Shown: positions 14,027 to 21,309 of the stretch, in pieces
How the letters are laid out: each line of letters begins with the position of its first letter
Numbering within the stretch: the first letter of the stretch is position 1
Origin: Candidatus Wolfebacteria bacterium
GTDB taxonomy: Bacteria > Patescibacteriota > Minisyncoccia > Phycocordibacterales > NVSU01
NCBI GenBank assembly: GCA_002401345.1
Contig: NVSU01000011.1
Span: 54-39,015, forward strand
DNA: 38,962 nt
Direction: 5' to 3'
Position numbers and translations under genes: made by a program
The notes under the pieces: model-generated
The model's database searches: none
The model's input: the letters and a program-made list of their open reading frames with translations, nothing else
Told to the model about the DNA's origin: nothing

Positions 14027-14839
14027 ATGATAATTGATGGAAAAAAAATTTCAGAGGAAATAAAAAATGAGCTCAAAGAAAAAATCTCTACGCTCGGTCG
14101 CATTCCTACGCTTGGAATTGTCTATGTGGGCTCGGATCCAGTTATTGATCAGTTTTTGAATATAAAGAAAAAATTTGGTGCTGATATTGGAGTAGAAGTA
14201 CAGGTACATACTTTTGATGAGAATATAGACGCAGAAGAATTGAAAACTTCCATTAAAGAATTATCTGATCGTTATGATGGGTTACTTGTTCAACTTCCGC
14301 TTCCATTCACATTCTCAACGGATGATATCCTCAATTCAATTCCATTGGCGCGTGATGTAGATATGCTGTCTGCATCTTCAGCACAGGCATTTTTTGATAA
14401 TGAAACCACATTATTTCCTCCAGTAGTTGGTGCGATTAAAAAGATATTTGATATACATCATGTTGAATTGAGAGATAAATCTATTGTTGTGGTGGGGCAA
14501 GGTAGACTCGTTGGAGTTCCTATTATGGACTGGCTTAAGAGGGAACATATTAAATACGAACTTATTACCGAGGAGACGACTAATCGAGAAGAGAAATTTA
14601 AGCAGGCAGATGTTATAATGACTGGGGCTGGTAGTCCAGGTATGATTCAACCAGAAATGCTCACTCAAGGAGTACTACTCATAGATGCAGGCACAAGTGA
14701 GCACTCAGGGAAGATCAAAGGAGATGCAGATCCGGCATGCGCCTCAAAATGCAGTATATTTACTCCGGTACCCGGAGGAATAGGACCACTTACAGTTGCA
14801 CATTTATTTAAAAATTTATTAGAATTAATTTCAAAATAA
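14027..14839 (+). CDS. folD: Divergent FolD, methylenetetrahydrofolate dehydrogenase/cyclohydrolase
   Basis: 270 residues, slightly short of the usual 280-300. Recognisable motifs: YVGSDPV near residue 33, the catalytic-region lysines NIKKK, GLLVQLPLP (residues 86-94), the Rossmann stretch KSIVVVGQGRLVGVP, and PVPGGIGPLT near the C-terminus. Odd points: the active-site Tyr of the YxxxK motif appears to be Phe (QFLNIKKK), the usual DVDGFHP is DVDMLSA, and the NADP-binding GRSxxVG reads GQGRLVG. FolD interconverts 5,10-methylene-THF and 10-formyl-THF. The changes suggest altered cofactor use or partial loss of one activity. Family assignment is firm; full activity is uncertain. Confidence 0.85.
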   Translation: MIIDGKKISEEIKNELKEKISTLGRIPTLGIVYVGSDPVIDQFLNIKKKFGADIGVEVQVHTFDENIDAEELKTSIKELSDRYDGLLVQLPLPFTFSTDDILNSIPLARDVDMLSASSAQAFFDNETTLFPPVVGAIKKIFDIHHVELRDKSIVVVGQGRLVGVPIMDWLKREHIKYELITEETTNREEKFKQADVIMTGAGSPGMIQPEMLTQGVLLIDAGTSEHSGKIKGDADPACASKCSIFTPVPGGIGPLTVAHLFKNLLELISK

Positions 14840-14848
14840 TTGCATGAA

Positions 14849-14968
14849 TCCCGTTAGAGATCACAATGTTATATATACGGGAGGAAGTGTAATAGAAAAA
14901 ATAATTAACAATAATTACGATAGGCATGAGTTACACGGAAATGTAATCATTTCCTATCTCTAACGGGA
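14849..14968 (+). mobile_element. MITE-like element, TCCCGTTAGAGAT family, copy M4
   Basis: 120 bp with perfect 13-bp ends, flanked by TGAA (14845-14848 and 14969-14972). The subterminal hairpin is GGAAAT-gtaatc-ATTTCC. The middle differs from M1, but total length, ends and hairpin are kept. The last base supplies the A of the next gene's ATG; the displaced original ATG remains at 14844, reading MNPVRD into the element. Confidence 0.9.
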
Positions 14969-15525
14969 TGAATATAACACTTTTTTATTTTTTAAATGAT
15001 CTTGCATTTAGATCTCCAGTACTTGATGCCCTCATAATATTTTTTGCGACACACTTCGGAACACTATTGTTTGCAGGAGTAATTTTATTTTTAGTTGTCG
15101 AAAAATATCCAAAAGAACATAATCCACTTAGAATAATTAGATTGCGATTAAATAAATTCGCTGTTATTTTTGTGTCTGTAGTAGGGTCATGGGGGGTCGC
15201 AGGATTACTCAAGGAAATCTTGACGGTACCTCGACCATTTTTGTTTCTTGAAAATGTGAAGTTGCTTTTCGAGCATGGTGGCTTTGATTCATTTCCATCA
15301 GGACACGCTACGTTTTTTGCAGCATTGGCCATGGCACTTTACTATTATAATAAGAAATTAGGACTCATTTTTGGTGTGTCGGCACTCATCATTGGAGTAT
15401 CACGAGTGATTGCTGGTGTACATTTTCCAGTTGATATTATCGCAGGTTTTTTCATTGGAATCGTTGGAGCGTGGATAGTGCATCTTATTGCCGTTAAAGT
15501 TGCAAAACTCGAACAAACGCTGTAG
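14968..15525 (+). CDS. PAP2-family phosphatase, probable undecaprenyl-diphosphate phosphatase
   Basis: 185 residues with five or six membrane helices. The three PAP2 signature motifs are present: KEILTVPRP (KxxxxxxRP, about residues 81-89), PSGHA (about 110-114) and SRVIAGVHFPVD (SRxxxxxHxxxD, about 143-154). These residues form a histidine-based acid phosphatase site on the outer membrane face. In bacteria such enzymes (BcrC/PgpB type) recycle undecaprenyl diphosphate or act on phosphatidylglycerol phosphate. Proximity to rodA and the dipeptidase favours the cell-wall lipid carrier role. The ATG is formed by the end of element M4. secD follows 16 bp later. Confidence 0.88.
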   Translation: MNITLFYFLNDLAFRSPVLDALIIFFATHFGTLLFAGVILFLVVEKYPKEHNPLRIIRLRLNKFAVIFVSVVGSWGVAGLLKEILTVPRPFLFLENVKLLFEHGGFDSFPSGHATFFAALAMALYYYNKKLGLIFGVSALIIGVSRVIAGVHFPVDIIAGFFIGIVGAWIVHLIAVKVAKLEQTL

Positions 15526-15541
15526 AATATGGGCTAATACT

Positions 15542-16972
15542 ATGTGGAAGAAAAGAATTTTAGCATTACTTATATTGTTGATCGGAATAGGAATATCTTA
15601 CTCTGTATATAAATCAGAACCAGGATTATCTAAGTCATCTGACCTGTCCGCGGACGTGGAAAGGACAACATTTCTCTCAAAATTCCCCTTTAAATTAGGG
15701 CTTGATTTGTCGGGCGGTACACACCTTGTATATCGAGCTGATGTATCTGAAATAGCTGCGAGCGAAGTAACTAATTCAATGAATGCACTTCGTGATGTCA
15801 TAGAGCGTCGAGTGAATCTTTTTGGTGTGTCTGAAACAAATGTTTTTGTTCAAGAGGGAGGATTTGGTAGAGAAGGGGAAAATAGACTTGTAGTAGAGCT
15901 TCCCGGTGTAACCGATATAAACCAAGCGGTGACCATGATTGGTCAAACTCCGCTTCTAGAATTTAAAATTGAAAATCCAGAGTTTGATCCTCTTGCAGTT
16001 CAAGAGATTACAATAGATGCTCATTCCATTGGAGAGGATGGAAGCCTTATTATTCCGGCATTCGATAATGGCGGTGTTGAACGATTTATTAATACCGAAC
16101 TGACCGGAAAGTTTCTTGATCGAGCAATGCTTGAATTTTCCCAACAAGGAGGACACGGAGGAATTGGAGGTGAACCAATAGTATCTCTTAGATTTAATAA
16201 AGAAGGAGCAGAGTTATTCGAGCAGATTACGAGAGAAAATGTAGGTAAAGTTATCGCTATTTTTCTTGATGGAGCACCTATTTCTACACCTGTTGTAAAT
16301 CAAATAATTTCAGGTGGAGAAGCTCAAATCACCGGTAACTTTACTCCTGAGGAAGCAAAGTTATTAGTTGGACGACTTAATTCGGGTGCACTTCCTGTCC
16401 CTATTGAACTTATTTCAACTCAGACTATTGGTCCAACACTTGGTGAAAAGGCGATTGATGCGGGTGTAAAAGCGGGACTTATTGGATTTGTTATTCTAGC
16501 TATACTCTTCATTCTTTGGTATCGACTACCAGGTGTGATTGCTGTCATTGCACTCGCAATATACATTTCAATTATGTTCGCACTCTTTAAGCTCATTCCT
16601 GTCACACTTACTGCTGCCGGAATCGCAGGATTTATTATATCCCTTGGTATTGCAGTTGATGCCAATATTCTTATTTTTGAGCGTGTAAAAGAAGAACTCA
16701 AGAATGGAAGATCGATTATCGATTCGATAGAAGTTGGATTTGAGAGAGCATGGCTTTCTATTCGAGATGCAAATACATCAAGTATCATAAGCGCCTTTAT
16801 TTTATTCTGGTTTGGAACATCTCTTATAAAGGGGTTTGCATTAACATTTGGAATTGGAGTACTTGTCAGCATGATCTCAGCCATTACGTTTAGTCGAATA
16901 TTCTTACGAGCACTTGGTCGTGAATCAAGAGGGAAGGTAATGAGATTCTTGTTTAGTAGTGGAATAAAGTAA
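15542..16972 (+). CDS. secD: Protein translocase subunit SecD
   Basis: 476 residues from the ATG at 15542 (MWKKRIL); the tracked start at 15488 would overlap the PAP2 gene by 38 bp, so it was rejected. The N-terminal helix, the conserved FKLGLDLSGGTHLVYRAD (D1 motif), the P1 periplasmic domain with INQAVTMIGQTPLLEFKI, and five C-terminal helices with AGIAGFIISLGIAVDANILIFERVKEEL (D5 region) all match SecD. With SecF it uses the proton gradient to pull secreted proteins off SecYEG. A TAGAAT box lies in the upstream gap. secF begins four bases after the stop. Confidence 0.96.
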   Translation: MWKKRILALLILLIGIGISYSVYKSEPGLSKSSDLSADVERTTFLSKFPFKLGLDLSGGTHLVYRADVSEIAASEVTNSMNALRDVIERRVNLFGVSETNVFVQEGGFGREGENRLVVELPGVTDINQAVTMIGQTPLLEFKIENPEFDPLAVQEITIDAHSIGEDGSLIIPAFDNGGVERFINTELTGKFLDRAMLEFSQQGGHGGIGGEPIVSLRFNKEGAELFEQITRENVGKVIAIFLDGAPISTPVVNQIISGGEAQITGNFTPEEAKLLVGRLNSGALPVPIELISTQTIGPTLGEKAIDAGVKAGLIGFVILAILFILWYRLPGVIAVIALAIYISIMFALFKLIPVTLTAAGIAGFIISLGIAVDANILIFERVKEELKNGRSIIDSIEVGFERAWLSIRDANTSSIISAFILFWFGTSLIKGFALTFGIGVLVSMISAITFSRIFLRALGRESRGKVMRFLFSSGIK

Positions 16973-16976
16973 TATT

Positions 16977-17888
16977 ATGTTTGTAATTAATAATAAAAAA
17001 ACATTTGTACTTATATCGATTTCATTAATGATAATTTCTATCATTGCACTTTCTGTGTTTGGGTTGAAATTGGGAATTGATTTTAAGGGAGGAGCACTTT
17101 CAGAAGTATCATACCCAGGAGGACGTCCGGCTGTTGAGTTGATTCAAGAGCAGGTTGCAACGCTTGATATTGGCGAAGTATTAGTTCAGCCAACAGAAGA
17201 CGACTCATTTTTGATAAAGACAAAAGACCTGACTGAAGAAGAGCGACTCGCACTTTTTGCTTCGTTGACTCTTGATAATGAATATCCTCTCGAAGAAAAG
17301 AGCTTTACATCTATTGGTCCATCTGTGGGGAGGGAATTAACAAAGAAGGCGATTCTTGCGCTTATTATTGTATCGTTTGCTATAATCCTCTTCATTGCAT
17401 ACATATTTAGAAAAGTTTCTAAGCCAGTATCGTCATGGAAATATGGATTGATAGCGATCTTCGCCCTTGCACATGATGTATTACTGACCGCAGGGTTTTT
17501 CTCTATACTCTCACACTTTACTGGGGCAGAGGCAGGAACGCTCTTTGTTGTTGCGCTCTTAACGGTACTTGGACTTTCAGTGAATGATACTATTGTGGTC
17601 TTTGACCGTGTACGAGAAAATCTTACAGAAAAAATCTCTAAAGTGTTCGCAGAAACAGTAGGACATAGCTTGAAACAAACCATTACACGATCAATAAATA
17701 CATCACTATCAACTATCATAGTATTACTTGCGCTGTTCTTTGTCGGACCAGAAACAACAAAAGTATTTGCACTCACACTTGCAGTTGGAATGTTCTTTGG
17801 AACATATTCATCTATATTCTTGGCATCTCCACTTCTCGTATTAACTGAACAATATCAAAAAGCTAAAGAGCCAGAAGACGAAGAATAA
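16977..17888 (+). CDS. secF: Protein translocase subunit SecF
   Basis: 303 residues. LGLKLGIDFKGGALSEVSY matches the SecF entry motif (GxDFxGG). The C-terminal bundle holds FALAHDVLLTAGFFSIL and VLGLSVNDTIVVFDRVRENL, the proton-relay helices of SecF (Asp in NDTIVVFDR). It forms a complex with SecD, encoded four bases upstream, so one transcript is expected. A terminator follows 25 bp after the stop. Confidence 0.96.
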   Translation: MFVINNKKTFVLISISLMIISIIALSVFGLKLGIDFKGGALSEVSYPGGRPAVELIQEQVATLDIGEVLVQPTEDDSFLIKTKDLTEEERLALFASLTLDNEYPLEEKSFTSIGPSVGRELTKKAILALIIVSFAIILFIAYIFRKVSKPVSSWKYGLIAIFALAHDVLLTAGFFSILSHFTGAEAGTLFVVALLTVLGLSVNDTIVVFDRVRENLTEKISKVFAETVGHSLKQTITRSINTSLSTIIVLLALFFVGPETTKVFALTLAVGMFFGTYSSIFLASPLLVLTEQYQKAKEPEDEE

Positions 17889-17907
17889 ATTTGTATACAT
17901 AGGAAAT

Positions 17908-17937
17908 TAAAAAAAGCCGCACGTATGTGCGGCTTTA
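17908..17937. terminator. Bidirectional terminator between secF and a minus-strand gene
   Basis: GCCGCAC-gtat-GTGCGGC. The plus-strand tail has only three T, while the minus-strand tail has seven, so it serves both convergent genes and the minus gene best. Confidence 0.85.
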
Positions 17938-18216
17938 AATTTGTTGTGTACGTTCTTCTACATTTCTCCTTCTTTCTCGCCTTAGTTTTCTCATTTTATC
18001 TAACCAATTTTTTTGTTGAGTAATTGTTCTTTTTATTGCGAGAAGTGTCGCAATAATTAGTATTGTTTTTAATAACCAAAGAGGCGATGAGTTATTTACG
18101 AAAAAGTTACCTAACAGGGCACTTAGCATTAATCCTCCGATAATAAAGAATGGAAGATTAAAAATAAAATTGAAAGCAAACTTTCTGATTTTGGCAAACA
18201 ATCTCTTTATTTTCAT
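17935..18216 (-). CDS. Small basic two-TM membrane protein
   Basis: 93 residues. Two hydrophobic segments (FIFNLPFFIIGGLMLSALLGNF and LWLLKTILIIATLLAIK) lie between a very basic N-terminus (MKIKRLFAKIRKF) and a basic, Arg-rich C-terminus (KMRKLRRERRRNVEERTQQ). Its 3' end meets a terminator oriented for the minus strand, which supports that it is a real gene. No family recognised. It follows another small minus-strand membrane gene, from which it is separated by a terminator. Confidence 0.6.
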   Translation of the reverse strand: MKIKRLFAKIRKFAFNFIFNLPFFIIGGLMLSALLGNFFVNNSSPLWLLKTILIIATLLAIKRTITQQKNWLDKMRKLRRERRRNVEERTQQI

Positions 18217-18278
18217 TGTTCAAAGTGTTCTGGTTCATGTGTATTGTGACAAAAAATAGGGCTTTTGTAAATAATATA

Positions 18279-18303
18279 AAAAACCGCACCAAGGTGCGGT
18301 TTG
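18279..18303 (-). terminator. Terminator of the 18368-18691 minus-strand gene
   Basis: ACCGCACC-aa-GGTGCGGT, followed on the minus strand by six T. Confidence 0.82.
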
Positions 18304-18367
18304 TGTAAATAATTTAGAAATATTACCTGCCTCCACATTTCACATTGTCTACATATTCAGCATTTTT

Positions 18368-18691
18368 TTACCGTTTATATTTGATTTCCTCTTCTTGTAT
18401 TCGTTTTTCATACTTTAGGCGCATCAACATCTCTTTTTTAGTTCTCCTAGAGTTTATCAACCTTCTGATTCCTTTAGTGAGAGCTCCAAGGGCTAATAAA
18501 ATAGTTCCAAATATGATTAATAATACTGGCCCCCAATGTACCTCTCCTTTTTCAGGAAATCCATGGAGAAATTTAAAAATATAAATCCCCAAAACCAAAA
18601 ATACACTAATGCATATAATAGTAGACACCATTTGCCGTTTATATTGTTTTTGTAAGGTCTTGGAGTCATGTCCGAGTATTCTAGCTTCCAT
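18368..18691 (-). CDS. Small two-TM membrane protein with charged tail
   Basis: 107 residues. A polar N-terminus (MEARILGHDSKTLQKQYKRQ) is followed by a helix VSTIICISVFLVLGIYIFKFL, a short loop, a second helix WGPVLLIIFGTILLALGALT and a long Lys/Glu/Arg-rich tail that could form a coiled coil (RRTKKEMLMRLKYEKRIQEEEIKYK). A clean sigma-70 promoter precedes it and a terminator follows, so it is a single-gene transcript. Function unknown. Confidence 0.68.
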   Translation of the reverse strand: MEARILGHDSKTLQKQYKRQMVSTIICISVFLVLGIYIFKFLHGFPEKGEVHWGPVLLIIFGTILLALGALTKGIRRLINSRRTKKEMLMRLKYEKRIQEEEIKYKR

Positions 18692-18728
18692 ATTATTTGA
18701 TTGTTAAATTGTTTCAAATTCTGAACCA

Positions 18729-18757
18729 AGAATAACAACGCACACATGTATTGTCAA
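18729..18757 (-). promoter_or_regulatory. Sigma-70-type promoter of the 18368-18691 gene
   Basis: On the minus strand: TTGACA, 17-bp spacer, TATTCT. The predicted start site is about 30 nt before the ATG at 18691. Confidence 0.75.
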
Positions 18758-18850
18758 ATCAATCTTAAAAAAGTGTTTTGTGATATAATTCGCATATTAT
18801 CATTTAAGTAAATACTAGTTGCTAAAAGCTGGCTGCTAGGAGCTAAAAAT

Positions 18851-19408
18851 ATGACTATACTTATTATTATCCTTGCTGTTATTGTGTTTTGGTTTGTGCT
18901 GGCATATAACGGTTTTATTCGACTACGAACTCGTTCAAATGAAGCATGGGCTGATATTGACGTTCAACTCAAGCGTAGATATGATCTTATCCCTAATCTT
19001 ATAACTACAGTGCAAGGATATGCAGCTCATGAAAAGGAAGTGTTCACTCGTGTGACAGAGGCTCGTTCTCAGGCTATGCAAGCTGAGGCAACAGGAGACC
19101 CTGCGGCTACAGGGAGAGCAGAGAATATGCTCTCAGGTGCATTAAAATCATTGTTTGCAGTTTCAGAGGCATATCCAGACTTGAAAGCAAATCAAAATTT
19201 CTTGGAACTTCAACAAGAACTCTCAGATACAGAAAATAAGATTCAAGCAGCTAGGCGTTTTTATAACGGAAATGTCCGTGACCTTAATATCAAAGTTCAA
19301 AGTTTTCCAAGCAATCTAATTGCAAACTGGTTTAAGTTTACAAAAAAGGAATTCTTCGAACTCGAAGAAGATTCTGCCGCAAAAGACCCCGTGAAAGTAA
19401 ATTTCTAG
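18851..19408 (+). CDS. lemA: LemA family protein
   Basis: 185 residues. An N-terminal membrane helix (ILIIILAVIVFWFVLAYNGFI) is followed by the family signature RTRSNEAWADIDVQLKRRYDLIPNLITTVQGYAAHEKEVF and later ARRFYNGNVRDLN. LemA proteins are membrane-anchored helical bundles of unknown mechanism, often encoded beside HtpX or TPM-domain proteins. Here htpX begins six bases after the stop. AGGAG lies 9 bp before the ATG and TATAAT at 18784-18789, one of the few genes in the window with a Shine-Dalgarno-like site. Confidence 0.93.
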   Translation: MTILIIILAVIVFWFVLAYNGFIRLRTRSNEAWADIDVQLKRRYDLIPNLITTVQGYAAHEKEVFTRVTEARSQAMQAEATGDPAATGRAENMLSGALKSLFAVSEAYPDLKANQNFLELQQELSDTENKIQAARRFYNGNVRDLNIKVQSFPSNLIANWFKFTKKEFFELEEDSAAKDPVKVNF

Positions 19409-19414
19409 TTTTCA

Positions 19415-20311
19415 ATGGCAACATTATATTCACACCAAGATAAAAACATGCGAAAAACATGGGTTCTAATGACCCTGTTTTTTGTCGTAATTATTGGAAT
19501 CGGATGGGGCTTTAGTCTTATATATAATGCTCCGGAAATTATAGTGATTGCTATATCATTCAGTGTCATTATGAATGTGGTTGCGTATTGGTATTCAGAT
19601 AAGATCGTACTAAAAATGTCTGGTGCTCGACCAGTTACAAGAGAGGAGAATCGAGAACTCTACACTATGGTTGAGAATCTTGCTATTACTGCAGGACTTC
19701 CACTTCCTAAAATTTATATAATACATGATCAATCACCTAATGCATTTGCAACTGGAAGAAATAAAGAACATGCAGTAGTTGCAGTCACGACTGGACTTCT
19801 TTCAATGCTTGATAAAAATGAACTCGAAGGTGTAATTGCTCATGAACTCTCACATATAGGAAATAGAGATATACTTATTTCTACTATAGTAGTTGTCCTC
19901 GTAGGATTTATTACACTTCTTTCAGATTTCTTCTTGAGAATGACACTTTTTGGTGGTGGAAGGGGGGACAATAGGGGTGATGGTAGAATTCAGTTTATAA
20001 TGATTGTTGCAGGGTTAGCTCTGGCAATATTAGCTCCAATTGTGGCGACACTTATCCAGCTTGCGATATCACGTAAGAGAGAATTTCTAGCTGATGCCAG
20101 CGGTGCACTTCTTACTCGATATCCTGAAGGATTAGCGAGTGCATTAGAGAAAATAGCAGCTCATGGTGGGAGAATGAAGAAAGCAAATCACGCAACTGCA
20201 CATTTATTTATAAGTAATCCATTTGGAGCGAGGGCTAAAAAAGGATTTAATAGGTTGTTTCTTACGCATCCTCCCGCTGAAGAACGTATAAAGGCTTTAA
20301 GAAATTTATAG
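19415..20311 (+). CDS. htpX: Zinc metalloprotease HtpX
   Basis: 298 residues with four membrane helices. The M48 zinc site is HELSH (residues 143-147) in GVIAHELSHIGNRD, with the third ligand Glu in SRKREFLADASG (about residue 223). DQSPNAFATGRN upstream is also characteristic. The protein ends THPPAEERIKALRNL. HtpX degrades damaged or misassembled membrane proteins. It forms a two-gene unit with lemA. A second, separate copy of this C-terminal end lies 80 bp downstream, which marks a recombination scar. Confidence 0.95.
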   Translation: MATLYSHQDKNMRKTWVLMTLFFVVIIGIGWGFSLIYNAPEIIVIAISFSVIMNVVAYWYSDKIVLKMSGARPVTREENRELYTMVENLAITAGLPLPKIYIIHDQSPNAFATGRNKEHAVVAVTTGLLSMLDKNELEGVIAHELSHIGNRDILISTIVVVLVGFITLLSDFFLRMTLFGGGRGDNRGDGRIQFIMIVAGLALAILAPIVATLIQLAISRKREFLADASGALLTRYPEGLASALEKIAAHGGRMKKANHATAHLFISNPFGARAKKGFNRLFLTHPPAEERIKALRNL

Positions 20312-20342
20312 ACTTTTTACCTGGCCCCGTAGCTCGACTGAT

Positions 20343-20371
20343 CCGCCTCGTCTTCGTCTTGGCGAGACGGG
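20343..20371. repeat. CCGCC..GGCGAGAC hairpin repeat, intergenic copy
   Basis: CCGCCTCGTCTTCGTCTTGG followed by CGAGACGGG. It resembles the reverse complement of the insertion in msrB at 21121-21150 and lies beside the htpX tail remnant. Confidence 0.65.
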
Positions 20372-20373
20372 AA

Positions 20374-20448
20374 GGAGATGGTATTTGGGTGACTCATCCA
20401 CCAGCAGAAGAGAGGATTAAGGCTTTACGTGGAAATGTAGTAGAGTAG
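20374..20448 (+). pseudogene. Remnant of a second htpX 3' end
   Basis: In the frame ending at TAG 20448 the sequence reads GDGIWVTHPPAEERIKALRGNVVE, closely parallel to the true HtpX end (LTHPPAEERIKALRNL). There is no upstream coding part. The nucleotide sequence differs from the intact copy at many third positions, so it is a diverged second allele rather than a recent tandem copy. It suggests replacement of htpX by recombination from a related genome, leaving the old tail behind. Confidence 0.75.
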
Positions 20449-20454
20449 AAGTCT

Positions 20455-20481
20455 GGAGGAGTGGCTGAGTGGTTTAAGGCG
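20455..20481 (+). pseudogene. tRNA-Ser 5' fragment (27 nt) with adjoining hairpin
   Basis: The 27 nt from GGAGGAGTGGCTGAG to AAGGCG are identical to the first 27 nt of the intact tRNA at 20620, then the match stops. The following 20482-20619 has no gene, but folds as TGTTTGTCCAA..TTGG.ACAAACA within CTCCCTG..CAGGGAG (about 20508-20561). It is part of the gene-free stretch 20312-20619. Confidence 0.7.
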
Positions 20482-20619
20482 TGAGATTGTTCCCGATTTA
20501 CCCAAGCTCCCTGTTTGTCCAAGGGCGTAGCGATTGGCAACAAACAGCAGTGCAGGGAGATCTTCAGGTCGAGTCGTGAGCAGAGTGATTGGATGCAAAT
20601 CGCAATACCTGCATATAGC

Positions 20620-20704
20620 GGAGGAGTGGCTGAGTGGTTTAAGGCGCTCGCTTGGAAAGCGAGTTAGGAGTAATCCTACGCAGGTTCAAATCCTGTCTCC
20701 TCCG
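20620..20704 (+). tRNA. tRNA-Ser(GGA)
   Basis: 85 nt, class II. Acceptor GGAGGAG pairs with CTCCTCC; D arm GGCTGAGTGGTTTAAGGC; anticodon stem-loop CTCGCTTGGAAAGCGAG with anticodon GGA at 20654-20656; variable arm TTAGGAGTAATCCTAC; T arm CAGGTTCAAATCCTG. CCA is not encoded. It is flanked by partial copies of itself on both sides. Confidence 0.95.
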
Positions 20705-20716
20705 CTATGTACAGGA

Positions 20717-20741
20717 GAAAGCGAGTTAGGAGTAATCCTAC
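20717..20741 (+). repeat. Partial duplicate of the tRNA-Ser anticodon/variable arm
   Basis: 25 nt (GAAAGCGAGTTAGGAGTAAT and five more) identical to 20655-20679 in the tRNA, starting 13 bp after it. It cannot fold as a tRNA. Confidence 0.8.
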
Positions 20742-20797
20742 ACAAACACACATTTTAAAGAATCGAGGCGACTATAAAAAAATGGTAAAATAGAAGT

Positions 20798-21229
20798 ATG
20801 GACAACACTGAAAAAACAGAAGAAGAATGGAAAAAGGAACTCACACCGGAGCAGTATCGTGTATTGCGTGAGAAGGGAACGGAGCAGCCATTTACTGGAA
20901 AATTTGATAACTATTTTGAAAAGGGAAAGTATACATGCGCTGCATGTGATTCACCGATTTTTTCTTCGAATGATAAATATGATGCAAAATGTGGATGGCC
21001 CTCATTTGATCAAGCTATTCCAGGATCTGTAGAATTTCATGATGATACGAGTATCGGTATGCACCGAGTGGAGGTCACCTGTGCACACTGTGGAGGTCAT
21101 CTAGGTCATGTCTTCCCAGACCTGTCTCGCCGACAAGACAAGGCGGGTGGACCACAAGATACTACAGGTCAGCGATTTTGCATCAATTCAATCTCACTTG
21201 GATTCGAAAAAGAAAAAGAGCAAAAATAG
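20798..21229 (+). CDS. msrB: Peptide methionine-R-sulfoxide reductase MsrB with a 9-residue insertion
   Basis: 143 residues. Zinc cysteines lie in CAAC and CAHC, the substrate region in KCGWPSFDQAI, and the catalytic Cys128 in QRFCINSISLGF. MsrB reduces methionine-R-sulfoxide in oxidised proteins using thioredoxin. Compared with the usual HLGHVFPDGPxPTGxRYC order, residues 109-117 (LSRRQDKAG) interrupt between VFPD and GPQ; the inserted bases are a palindromic repeat found elsewhere. It lies just before the catalytic strand, in a surface loop. TAAAAT ends 6 bp before the ATG, so the mRNA is probably leaderless. Confidence 0.93.
   Translation: MDNTEKTEEEWKKELTPEQYRVLREKGTEQPFTGKFDNYFEKGKYTCAACDSPIFSSNDKYDAKCGWPSFDQAIPGSVEFHDDTSIGMHRVEVTCAHCGGHLGHVFPDLSRRQDKAGGPQDTTGQRFCINSISLGFEKEKEQK
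21121..21150. repeat. Hairpin repeat inserted in frame in msrB
   Basis: CCTGTCTCGCCGACAAGACA continuing AGGCGGGTGG; CTCGCC pairs with GGCGGG. Its reverse complement matches the intergenic copy at 20343-20371 at most positions. It adds 27 nt, nine codons, without breaking the frame. Confidence 0.75.
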
Positions 21230-21247
21230 CTTAAAGAACTCATTCTT

Positions 21248-21276
21248 AAAGACCTGCATTACATGCAGGTCTTTAT
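21248..21276 (+). terminator. Terminator of msrB
   Basis: AAAGACCTGCAT-tac-ATGCAGGTCTTT. The 3' arm and the 30 bases after it are nearly repeated at 22757-22793. Confidence 0.82.
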
Positions 21277-21309
21277 TGATAAAAATAGGAGAAAAGGTAA
21301 AATAAAGAC

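Noticed and set aside
15488-15541. Extended SecD start at 15488
   Set aside because: It overlaps the PAP2 gene and adds a peptide before the normal N-terminal membrane helix; ATG 15542 is followed by MWKKRIL, typical of SecD.
20455-20619. Second tRNA-Ser with a long intron
   Set aside because: After the identical first 27 nt there is no matching anticodon arm, T arm or acceptor strand before the intact tRNA begins.
20534-20758. 74-aa ORF over the tRNA-Ser locus
   Set aside because: It runs through the intact tRNA gene and its fragments.
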